Shown here: piece after piece, positions 1-8,462 of the stretch | Numbering within the stretch: position 1 is the stretch's first letter | Layout: each line of letters begins with the position of its first letter | Source of the DNA: Pigoraptor vietnamica | Lineage: Eukaryota; Opisthokonta; Filasterea | NCBI GenBank assembly: GCA_943704525.1 | Contig: CALSCQ010000579.1 | Coordinates: forward strand, 1 to 42,500 | Direction: 5' to 3' | Length of the DNA: 42,500 nucleotides | Made by a program: the position numbers and the translations under genes | Notes under the pieces: model-generated | What the model saw: the letters and a program-made list of their open reading frames with translations, nothing else | Told to the model about the DNA's origin: nothing | The model's database searches: none

Positions 1-572
1 ACCCGCCCCTTTTCCACCCGCCCCGTTCTCGCCCTCCTCCCGGCAGTACTCAGACGCACACAGACGCGCATTTTTACAGCCTTTCGCATCTCCTATCTGA
101 CCTTCGACTTTGCCGCAGGGCCTGCTGTTCTCGGTTGCGATTGCGGCCGTGAGCCTGTACTCCGCCGTGCTGCTCACGTGGAACATTCGCAACACGTGCG
201 ATGAGATCCGCGCCAGCCCGCCCTACCGCTCTGCGTGCGACTACTTCTACACGGAGAATGGGTACAAGGTCAACTTCCCTCACGACACCTTTGTCGCTGA
301 CGAGGCATTCACGTACATTACGGGCCTTGCCTGGGTGGGTGGCGTGTGATGTGTCCGCGCAACCTTCCTGCTGTGCCGTGCCGGGCTAGTTTACTTCTGC
401 GTGCATTTGTGCGCGGGGTGCTGAGCGCGATGCTCCGCAGGTGATGGTGTCCATTGGGTCCCTCATGAAGATTTGGATTGAGGCACTCGAAACAAACGAG
501 GAGCGCCAGGCGCTGATGAAGCGCAATTCGCTCAACAACACGGAGGAGTCCGTGGAGGCCTTCTTCTCGTAG
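1..572 (+). CDS. 3' end of an unrecognised membrane protein gene (partial)
   Basis: Two exons are visible, 119-334 and 441-572, joined by a 106-nt GT-AG intron (335-440); the stop is TAG 570-572. Bases 1-118 read as intron or untranslated sequence ending in a good acceptor at 118. The visible 115 residues start with a hydrophobic stretch (about 20 residues, beginning GLLFSVAIAAVSLYSAVLL) that looks like a membrane helix. A Cys- and Tyr-containing loop follows, then a second weakly hydrophobic segment (ITGLAWVMVSIGSLMKI) and a polar tail rich in E, N and S. I do not recognise the family. It could be the last two helices of a multi-pass protein. The 5' part lies outside the window. Confidence 0.55.
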
Positions 573-885
573 CCATCTGCTTGCGTCCAATGGCACCGTC
601 CGCATATGCGCTGGCGTGTCCCTGCACACAATGTGCACACGCTCGCATGCATGCTGGGTTCACTTGTTTGTCGTTTGCGCCGTTGCGTCCCGCGTTGCTG
701 AAATGAACTTCTGCTGCTTATGGTCGCATGCCACCCGTCACTCACTGAGTTCCAGTTGTCCAGATGGGCGCCGTGTTCGTCACTCAGTCGTCACCGCCGC
801 CAGTAGATAAAAAAAATATCGTTACAAAACAAACCATTGGCGTCAAAGTGTGGTGCGTGCGTGCGCTGCGGAGGGCTCTGTGAAT
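573..885. promoter_or_regulatory. Intergenic region upstream of the kaptin gene
   Basis: No gene is seen here. The last 85 bases contain an AT-rich block (803-838, with a run of eight A at about 809-816) in otherwise GC-rich DNA. It sits 50-80 bases before the kaptin ATG and is the only obvious promoter-like feature. The rest would be the 3' UTR of the preceding gene. Confidence 0.3.
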
Positions 886-3167
886 ATGGCCTCGGGCGAA
901 GCGGCGGCCGCACCGACGTGGTCACGCAGTGGCAGCCTCTCGAGCGTGCTTTCGGCTTTTCTGCCCGGCGGCACGCGACGATCATCCGCCGCCGACGCCA
1001 ACGCGCACAGGTCAGGGCACTTCTGTTTGCGCCCTTCCGCCAAAGTTTCCTCTGTTCTCGCTGCCGAGTGTGTGAGCGAATTGCTCGCACCAACCTCAAT
1101 TTTTCGTTCTTCCGACAGCATTGCGGAGGAGCGCGACGCCTCTGCTACGGGCGATGAGCGCGCGTCACCGAACACGCGCGCGGAGGCACGTGTGCGCCGC
1201 GCCACACACCTCGATGCGCTCACGCGGCGACTCGGTTGCCGGGGATCCGTCCACGGCCTTGCTGCCGCCAGTTGTCCCGCGTGCGCGCCGACGCACACGC
1301 TTGTATTTGCCGCCGCAGGCCGCGCGGTTGTCTGCGCGCGCCCCGCACAAGCAGGCGGCGCGTGGGAGGCCGTCGATCTTGCGCTTGACGTGGGCGGTGA
1401 GTCTAAGTGAACTGCTGCCGTGTGTGGCGTTGGTCTGACACAGGGTACGTTGTACCTTCAGACGCAGATATAGAGGCCGTGGCCGCTAGCACAAGCACTG
1501 ACGATGCGGGGCGCGTGTGGATGGCTCTGTCGTGCCGAACGGTGCGTATGTGCATGCATGCGCAGTGCGATGCAATGGTGACTGGCTCAGCTGCTTTTGC
1601 GTCGTGTCGCAGGGGGGCGACGCAGCACGGCACAAGCTGTACCTCTTTCGCGCTGCGGCAGTAGAGCAGTGTGGCGCCGTCCGCAAGTGGTTTGAAGTCC
1701 CTGCGGGTGAGTGTACTGCCTCTCCACTGTGTGCTGGGAAGGCATCTTTGTGACGTTTGACAACCACGCAGCCGAGCGGGCCGTGTGCGAATTGAGTTTT
1801 GCTCCGTTGCGCCTGGCCCTGCACGGGTGGGTGACCTCCGTACCGGCGTTTCGGCTGTTGTCCGCTGTGCTCATTTGTTGGCGGACGCAGTGGCAGCGAG
1901 GCGAGGGTGGTGGTGACGGGCGCCGACGGCCGTGTGCGCGAGTATACCACGGTAAGCAACGCAATCCCTATGCGTGTTCTTGTGCTGTTGTCTCTTGCGT
2001 GCGCTTCGCTTCCCACTAACACTCCGCGCTCTCACAAAGGGCGATGCAGGGGCGCTCGCAGAGTCCCCACTCAGCGGGCCGTGGCGGGCGTTTGGCGGTC
2101 TCTCGGCAAGGTGTGTCCATCTGCTGCATGCCCGTCTCGCCTTGTCAATAACGCCGTTGCATCATAGCGCGCTGAGCATGGACGCCGTAACTCTGCGTGA
2201 TGGCGTCTCACTGGCGGCTGCGGGATGCCACAACGGGCTGCTGCAGCTGTGGTGCGAGGGCTCGGGGGCGAACGGTGAGCGCACACGAGCGCTGCCTTAC
2301 ATACGCACCGCAGACTTGCTTACGCTCCTATTACTCTGTGCAGAGTCCCCTGTGTCGGCATGGTACGATGGTCCCGTGTGCGGCGTGCACTTTTTTCGGT
2401 CGCACGTGGAGAGGGACGATGTGCCTGCCGTGTTCACGGCCACATTACGAGCGGCCGCGCAAAGAGAAGGTGAAAGCGCGTGTTGTTCTGCACAGACCCT
2501 TGCGTGCGATGTCGTGCGGCTTGCTCCTTTTTGCCCCTCCTAAGCATTCCTGCCTTCGTAGGCCCACAGGGCGACGAGGGCGAATCGGTGCACCTGGCAG
2601 TTGCGTGTGCGCTAGGGCCTGCCGTTGTCTACTGGTGAGTACGGCATTCGTACCGCCACCACCGCTTCTGAACGCTGATTGTGGCTTTTGCAGGGATGTT
2701 GTGAAGAATGGGTTGGGGATGGCGACGTTTTTGCCCCATTCTGATGCGAGCGACGCGGTTCTGTTTGTGACATCCGCCGATTGCGAATTGGCGGGATCCA
2801 TGGAGCTGGTGATTGGCACGTGGGGCGGCAGCCTGGTCTGCTACAGGCCGGACGTGGCTGCGCATGAGGCGGTGGCCCTGTGGCGCCGCGATCTGCCCTT
2901 TCCAGTTCTGGCCGCGGCGGCAACAGGGGCGCGCGACGGCACTCCTGGACTCGCCGTGCTCACTCGCGAAACGCTGCACATATTGCAGGCAGGTGTCTGC
3001 GTGCTTAGAACGCCTATCTTTTTTGCAAGCGGCTGTTGCTTACAGTCTTGCGTGTGCAGCTTCCTGCCGAGGTGCTGGCGGCGCGTGTAGCTGAGCTCGT
3101 GTCCTACCTCTGTGTTCGGGGTGACATGTTTGACAGTCCGGACAGATTTCCTCCTTACACCAGATAA
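886..3167 (+). CDS. KPTN: Kaptin homolog (KICSTOR subunit-like beta-propeller protein), 12 exons
   Basis: Exons 886-1010, 1119-1396, 1444-1541, 1613-1706, 1772-1826, 1891-1951, 2040-2110, 2168-2274, 2344-2469, 2562-2634, 2694-2992 and 3046-3167 join into one frame of 502 aa (human kaptin is about 436). Landmarks aligning with kaptin from memory, in order: YVVPSDADIEAV (human YIPVDAEIVSID), CELSFAPLRL, AAAGCHNGLLQLW, GPAVVYWDVVKNGL (human EPAVVYRDLLNRGL), ELVIGTWGGSLVCY (human EVLVATYGQELLCY) and LTRETLHILQ. In animals kaptin forms KICSTOR with ITFG2, SZT2 and C12orf66, placing GATOR1 on lysosomes to restrain TORC1 when nutrients are low; that role here is inferred. The first ATG of the frame was chosen. 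The region before the conserved part is Ser/Ala-rich and variable. Three introns (1011-1118, 2111-2167, 2275-2343) have lengths divisible by three and carry no stop. Confidence 0.85.
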
Positions 3168-3508
3168 ATCTCGAGTAAATCCGCCCTCTGACACGCGGCG
3201 GCACCCAATATTACGCCGTGTCCGCGCCATAGTCAGCCCATAGTGAGCGCGCGATATTAGCAACCGCAGCCATTGCCACACGCGTGTCGTCCACTTTGCC
3301 GCACACACGCACACGTGCCACTCTCGGGGCAAAGAGAAGGCACGCGCGCAGTTGAAACAGGCCCTCTGCTGCGTGCGATCGCCCCCCGCTGTTGTGTTGT
3401 GGTCCGTGTTTCGCTGGTAGGTGTGCGCATACACACCGCAGTTGGGCACAAAAGTGTCGGGGAAGGCATCGTCGTGACGTGTGTTCTCGTGCCTGCGCAG
3501 CCGTCAAA
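3168..3508 (+). promoter_or_regulatory. eIF5A promoter and leader with a probable 5' UTR intron
   Basis: The 341 bases between the kaptin stop and the eIF5A ATG hold no ORF of interest. A donor-like GTAGGT at 3417 and a strong pyrimidine-AG acceptor ending at 3500, eight bases before the ATG, suggest an 84-nt intron in the leader. A leader intron close to the start codon is common in highly expressed translation factor genes. This is inferred from splice motifs only. Confidence 0.35.
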
Positions 3509-4082
3509 ATGGAAGAGGGCGACTTTGAGAATGCGGACGCGGGAGCCTCGCTCACGTACCCGATGCAGTGCTCTGCGCTGCGCAAGAACGGTCACGTGGT
3601 CATCAAGGGGCGCCCCTGCAAGATTGTCGAGATGAGCACGTCCAAGACGGGCAAGCACGGCCACGCCAAGGTCAACCTCGTCGGCATCGACATTTTCAAC
3701 GGCAAGAAGTACGAGGAGATGTCGCCCTCGACGCACAACATGGATGTCCCCAACGTGTCGCGCAAGGACTACCAGGTGCGTTTTGCGTTTGCGTGCGTTT
3801 GTGCGTTGTGGGTTATCTGTGGGTGCGTGCGGACCGTGTTGTTTGGCTGTTAACATGCGATGCGATCGTGACGTTGTTCTGCTGCAGCTTATCAACATTG
3901 ACGAGGGCTTCATGAACCTGATGACGGAGGCCGGCGAGACGAAGGACGACCTCCGCCTGCCCGAGGGGGACATTGGCAAGGAAATCCAGGAGAAGTTTGC
4001 CGCGGGCGAGGACCTCCTCATCACGGTCATCTCGGCCATGGACGAGGAGGCCGCCATTGCCGTCAAGCCCATGCCCAAGTAA
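3509..4082 (+). CDS. EIF5A: Translation factor eIF5A (hypusinated)
   Basis: Two exons, 3509-3775 and 3888-4082, phase-0 intron of 112 nt, 153 aa, the normal family length. The N-terminal SH3-like domain carries the hypusine loop [12 protein letters not shown] with the modified lysine at K49; all its neighbours are conserved. The C-terminal OB domain follows ([10 protein letters not shown], then an acidic stretch and [14 protein letters not shown]). eIF5A binds the ribosomal E site and relieves stalling at proline-rich and other slow sites and helps termination. The deoxyhypusine-site context is intact, so the protein should be modified. The start codon is in AAAATGG context, ahead of the conserved N-terminal region. 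Confidence 0.97.
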
Positions 4083-4303
4083 ATGCGCGCGCTTGCGTGC
4101 CCGTCTTGCCGTTCCTTGCCGTTCCATGGCGTTGCGTGCCGTCGTGCCGTTCTGTAGCTGTGGGCCGCCGTTGCGTCGGCATGGCTATGTCTGGGTGCGG
4201 CTGTGCTGTCTCTGATTCGGCTGCCGGGTCTCTTAGCGGCTCTGCCGTGGTGTGCTTATGTCACTGTGTGCTGCCCCTGTGGGGATGAAGGCGCGGGCGC
4301 CGT

Positions 4304-5993
4304 TTACTGTGACTTTGCGCGCGCCATTCGCCGCTCGACGCCCATGGCAAAGTAGTAGAACATCATGACGACGAGCCTGCCCGTGCGGTAGTCCTCGATC
4401 GACGGGTTGTACTCGGACAGGTCCACCAGCCGCACCTGCGCCGGTGGAGAGAGGGGAGCGAGGAGCTGTTGAATACTGGTGTGGGGGACGCACGCGCGCG
4501 CACCACGCACCTTTGGACACTCCCCCGCCGCGAGGCACATGTCCAGCGCCTCCTGTGCGTCGAGGCCCACCGCGGAGGAGCAGCTGACACCCTGCGCATG
4601 AACAGTCAGAACAAAATTGCATCGCCGCGATGCCGAGCGCGACCTACCGGGGCATCGGCGCCACGCACGGCATCGAGGTCGAAGGAGACAAAGACGTGGT
4701 CGCCGAGTGTGTCAATCAGCGCGCGGAATTGCTCTGCGACAGGAACGCCCTCGGACGCGCGCCGCTGCATCGATGGACAGCAAGCACTTTGAGGCGGGGC
4801 AAGTGCGACGCGAAATGAGCACAAAGGAACGGCGGAGAGCCATTCCACCGAGTCAATCAAACAAAGAGCCATTCCACCGAGCCAATCAAACAAAGGCCCA
4901 GCCCACCCGCAGCGCGCTCAGCCACTGGATGCTACCCCCGCTGTCTGTCACGTAGCGCGCGTGTTCGGCGCTACACTGGCTTCCCTGCGCCGCGAACTCA
5001 GCGAAGCGCCCGCCCCGCGCACGGAAATCCGTGTCGCACAGCAGTTGGCGAAACGGCGTCCCAGAGTGGACGCGGCCGTCGACCATCGGCCGCACATCCA
5101 GGTGCGCGTCGATGTTCACGACGCCCACGGAGCCCGCGCCGGTGCCGCGTAAAAGACCGCGCGCGTTTGGATAAGACTGGTCGTTCCCTCCGCCGACAAC
5201 AAAGGGAATGCCGCCGCGCGCGACGACCGCCGCCACGGCGTCCGCGAGGGCATCGTGCGCAGCCTCAAGGCCAAGGCCGACACCCACGTCGCCGCCATCG
5301 GACACCGTCGCGCACTTGCTGCGGACCAAGTCGGGCGGCACGAACAGCGTCAGCGGAGGAGCGGGGACTAGCCGGGCAAGAGAGCGAACGAGTGAGCAAG
5401 GCAGTGGTCACGAAGGCACGCAGCGAGGAAGCCTACCCAAGCTCAATGCCAAACTCTGGATTGACGGCTGTTCCCATGCGTGGGAGGTATCTGCATGCAG
5501 GAAAGACCCGTCAAGTCATGCCGCTGGCGTGGGCTTGCAACGCGTGTGCATGTGCGTGCGCGCGTGTGTGTATGTGCGTGCGAAATGAATGCATATGCAT
5601 TGTGCGCGTGCGTGTGTATGCGTTGTGTGCGCAATTGTGTAACCCGTGTCCCTCGGTGTTGCTGTTTGGCAGTCGGAGACTGGGTGTCACTGTGCGCGGT
5701 GTCTGCGATTTGCTCTAACGTGCCGTGTGCGAGCCAAACAAAGGAAACAGGTCCAATGCGCCTGCGCATGGACGCACAGCCACCTTCGCACCGCCTGCGG
5801 CCCGTCCCTTGCGCCCACTCGGCCCCCATTCCGCCGCACGCCCTCGTCATGGGGGAACCCAAGCAGCACCACGGCGCCCTCGCGCCCTGCGCCCGCGTGT
5901 CGCGTGAGGCCAGGTCGGCAGACGGCTGTTGAGCAACACGCACCCACCTGGCGAGACAACGTCCCCGAGGCGGGGGTCTCCTGCGCGCGCCAT
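4304..5993 (-). CDS. Formimidoylglutamase (HutG-type ureohydrolase), 7 exons
   Basis: Transcribed right to left: exons 5993-5948, 5886-5784, 5490-5437, 5318-4907, 4764-4648, 4591-4511 and 4435-4304; 314 aa. Arginase-fold landmarks: DPRLGDVV and GFPHDEGVRRNGGRVG near the N-terminus, YLPRMGTAVNPEFGIELG, GGGNDQSYPNARGLL, NIDAHLDVRP, HSGTPFRQLL, SFDLDAVRGADAPGVS and SEYNPSIEDYRTGRLV. The SGTPFRQLL and SEYNPSIEDYRTGRL segments point to N-formimino-L-glutamate hydrolase (giving glutamate and formamide; histidine degradation) rather than arginase or agmatinase. The first metal-ligand motif reads GGGND where most arginase-family enzymes have GGGH(D/E). The start ATG was chosen because it gives the DPRLGD motif and a 61-nt first intron. 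An upstream ATG in another frame would need a 22-nt intron and was rejected. The gene is divergent from the LARGE-like gene. Confidence 0.85.
4836..4893. repeat. 29-bp tandem duplication in a formimidoylglutamase intron
   Basis: Two adjacent 29-base copies (4836-4864 and 4865-4893) differ at one base (GTCAATC versus GCCAATC). They lie wholly inside the intron 4906-4765, next to the donor. The near identity points to a recent slippage or duplication event. Confidence 0.9.
5588..5601. repeat. 14-bp perfect palindrome in an intron
   Basis: AATGCATATGCATT is self-complementary. It sits in the formimidoylglutamase intron 5783-5491 inside GT/GC-rich sequence. It may be a chance feature or a protein-binding site. 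Confidence 0.5.
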
Positions 5994-6048
5994 TGCGTCT
6001 GCTTGTGTGTTGGTGGGTCCGCCATCGCAAATAAGGATGCCGCTCGCG

Positions 6049-6056
6049 TGACGTCA
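6049..6056. promoter_or_regulatory. CRE-like palindrome in a divergent promoter
   Basis: TGACGTCA is a perfect consensus CREB/ATF-type bZIP site. It lies in the short gap between the divergent formimidoylglutamase (ATG at 5993) and LARGE-like genes. Its last base is the A of the most upstream in-frame ATG of the latter. If it is a real promoter element, translation of the LARGE-like gene more likely begins at the ATG at 6143. Confidence 0.35.
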
Positions 6057-6142
6057 TGCCCGTGTGTGGAGGGTTTAGTCCCTCCGTCTGGGGAGTTACA
6101 TGTAGCCATCCACTGACACCCCTGCGGCAACAAGCGCGGAGG

Positions 6143-8173
6143 ATGCGCCTCTGCGCCCGTCGCATGCCCGTCATGCGGGCGCTCGTGGGCCGTCGTGTGC
6201 GCCGTGCGCTGTTGGCCATTGTTACTGCATCTCTGCTGGCCGCGCTGTCCAGCGCACTCATCGGCTCGCCGTTCGCCTGGGGCAGTCCCTGGGGTGTTGC
6301 GCGGGACCGTGGCGCATCCGATGGTGTCGACGGCGGGGATGCAGACGCCGCGTGGGGCGACTGCGGGACAGTGCACGTGGCCATGGTGTGTGCGGGGCTC
6401 AACACGACGCGCGGCGTGGCGGCCGTGCTCAAGTCGGTCCTCGCCCACCGCCGCCAGCCCCTCGCCCTCCACCTCATCGTGGACGACGACGGCGAGTTTG
6501 TGCTACGGCGACTGCTGGACTCGTGGGCGGTGCCGGGCCTCACGTACGAGTTTATTGCGATTGACGTCTATCGGCCGCTCGTGTCGTGGATACCCAGCGT
6601 GCACTACTCTGGCGTGTACGGCCTTGTCAAGCTGACGCTCGAGGCAATGCTTCCGCGCGTCGATCGCCTTGTCGCCCTCGACACCGACGTCCTCTTCACG
6701 CGCAACATCGGCGAGCTGTGGGCCTATTTCGGGCGCTTTGGTGCGCGGCACGCGATTGCGATGGTCGAGAATCAGAGCACGTGGTACTTCGGCAAGATGC
6801 GCGTCCGCGATCCGTGGCCCGCTATTGGCCGCGGCTTCAACACGGGCGTCATGCTGCTGCGCCTCGAGCGGCTGCGGGCAGTGCGGTGGCGCCGCCTGTG
6901 GCAGACGGTTGGCGGTCGCGTCCTCGAAGAACGCCGCGCCATCGGAAAGCACCCGTTCACGGATCTCGCCGACCAAGACGTTGTCAACGCCGTGTTGAAG
7001 CGCAACGCGGATCTCGTGCTGCGGCTGCCGTGCGAGTGGAACTTGCAGCTGAGCAAGAACGGATCGTTCGGGGAGTGTCTCGACGAGCTTCGCGCGGCGC
7101 CGGTCAAGCGATCTGTGGGCGTCGTCCACTGGTCGTCCAAACTGAAGACGGGCCAGATACTGCCCGGCGCGGAGTCGTTTGCGGGCATGCTACGAGAGGT
7201 CGAAGCGTTAGATTCGGCCGTGATCCGTGCGCCGCTTCCTGCGAATTGCGCCTCCCTCGGCGATTCAAGGGGCGCCCGTCACGGCCAGGATGCGCCAGCA
7301 TGGCCAGCGTCGTTTCCCGAGGCTCTTCGGGAGCGCTGTATCTCTTTTCGGGTCTCTGCGCTGAAGGAGCGGAGGTTGCATCCCATGTATAACGGGTGCG
7401 ATCGGCGCGGGCGTTATTCCGAAGGCGACGCCACTCTTGTTCTTCACTCAGAGTTCACTCGATTGAAGGGTGTTATTGAGCACTATCTGACGCTGTGGGA
7501 CGGGCCGATATCCGTCGCAGTGTCGGCTATGGATGAGGACTCGACGGAGCTTTTACAAGTCGCGGCGAACCTTCCTTCGAACATCTGCGTGCACGTTATG
7601 TACGAGGACCTTTCCGACCCGCAAACGTACCCCGAGACGCGGCTGAAGAAGTTTGCGCTATCCATGGTCGCGACGCATTACGCTTTAATTCTTGACGGAA
7701 CCTCCTATCCACCGTCAGGAGCGACACTGCGGTCGGTGGCCGACGTCGCCTCGCGTTTCATCTCTCAACGTTCTTCTCGTTCGGTCGTCGTCGTTCCGAC
7801 CTTTACTTGCGAAAGCGAATGCACTGCCTTCACAAGAGAGGATTTGGCGGACGCGGTACGTTCAGGGAGGCTTTCGTTGCCTCATGAGAGCGCCGATGAC
7901 TATTCGAGATTCATGACCGGCGACACGACGAATTATGGTGTCCTCTTAGCAAAATCGTACGCCGCCGCGGCTGTTGTGGGGCTTCCATTGCCGTCGGTAG
8001 ACGAAGTTTTGCTGGAAGGTGTGGGATTTTCGCAGCAGAATCTTCTTCGTTCGTTAGTGGACAGCAACTTCGATGTTTTTGTGGGCGCAAGCGCGTTCAT
8101 TACGTCCGTGCGCTCCAGACGCGATGTCGCACTAGGAGAGTGTTTTGCGCCATTCAGACGTGTGAAAGAATGA
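6143..8173 (+). CDS. LARGE-like glycosyltransferase, GT8 plus degenerate GT49, intronless
   Basis: Single exon, 676 aa from the ATG at 6143 (705 aa if the ATG at 6056 is used). Arg-rich start and one hydrophobic anchor at about residues 22-41 indicate a type II Golgi protein. The GT8 half (about 70-365) matches the LARGE xylosyltransferase domain: SWIPSVHYSGVYGLVKLTL, LDTDVLF (metal-binding DxD at 180-182), AMVENQSTWYFGKM, GRGFNTGVMLL, DLADQDVVNAVLK, LPCEWNLQLS and HWSSKLKTG. The second half (about 430-660) follows the LARGE glucuronyltransferase (GT49): LVLHSEFTRLKGVIEHYLTLWDGPISVAV, then LDGTSYPPSG where LARGE has a DID motif. In vertebrates LARGE builds matriglycan on dystroglycan. Here the GT8 half looks active and the GT49 half looks catalytically dead. 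Absence of introns is unusual in this window. GC content falls along the second half. Confidence 0.85.
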   Translation: MRLCARRMPVMRALVGRRVRRALLAIVTASLLAALSSALIGSPFAWGSPWGVARDRGASDGVDGGDADAAWGDCGTVHVAMVCAGLNTTRGVAAVLKSVLAHRRQPLALHLIVDDDGEFVLRRLLDSWAVPGLTYEFIAIDVYRPLVSWIPSVHYSGVYGLVKLTLEAMLPRVDRLVALDTDVLFTRNIGELWAYFGRFGARHAIAMVENQSTWYFGKMRVRDPWPAIGRGFNTGVMLLRLERLRAVRWRRLWQTVGGRVLEERRAIGKHPFTDLADQDVVNAVLKRNADLVLRLPCEWNLQLSKNGSFGECLDELRAAPVKRSVGVVHWSSKLKTGQILPGAESFAGMLREVEALDSAVIRAPLPANCASLGDSRGARHGQDAPAWPASFPEALRERCISFRVSALKERRLHPMYNGCDRRGRYSEGDATLVLHSEFTRLKGVIEHYLTLWDGPISVAVSAMDEDSTELLQVAANLPSNICVHVMYEDLSDPQTYPETRLKKFALSMVATHYALILDGTSYPPSGATLRSVADVASRFISQRSSRSVVVVPTFTCESECTAFTREDLADAVRSGRLSLPHESADDYSRFMTGDTTNYGVLLAKSYAAAAVVGLPLPSVDEVLLEGVGFSQQNLLRSLVDSNFDVFVGASAFITSVRSRRDVALGECFAPFRRVKE

Positions 8174-8462
8174 ATATTATTGTTAAGAAATATATTATAA
8201 TAAGGATTTGTTTTTACCGTTGAATATTTCTTAGAAAGAACAGACACGTAGATGTCCTCATGGCAAATCAGATATAGATAGATAGTGTACTGAATGTAAT
8301 TCAATGCGTAAATTCTCTTCTGAATAGGGTTAGTTGGTGGAGCGTTTAAACGACTTCACACGTCGACCAAGGATTACGTCGCTTCGCGTGCTCTCTACAT
8401 GAGACTCTCGTTGCTAAATACTGCAGGCTGTATTTATGTTTTCTGTTTTCTTTTTTTTTTTT
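8174..8462. other. AT-rich convergent 3' intergenic region
   Basis: This stretch separates the 3' ends of the LARGE-like gene and TOR. It is unusually AT-rich for the window, notably 8170-8240 (TATTATAATAAGG and similar), and probably holds both polyadenylation sites. A T-tract at 8449-8463 directly abuts the TOR stop codon; on the TOR strand it is an A-tract beginning within the TGA. Confidence 0.5.

Noticed and set aside
5887-5993. Alternative formimidoylglutamase start with a 22-nt intron
   Set aside because: A 22-nt intron is far shorter than any other here. The frame starting at 5993 with a 61-nt intron gives the family motif DPRLGD.
8325-8335. Telomere-like AGGGTTAG
   Set aside because: Only a single unit, so expected by chance.
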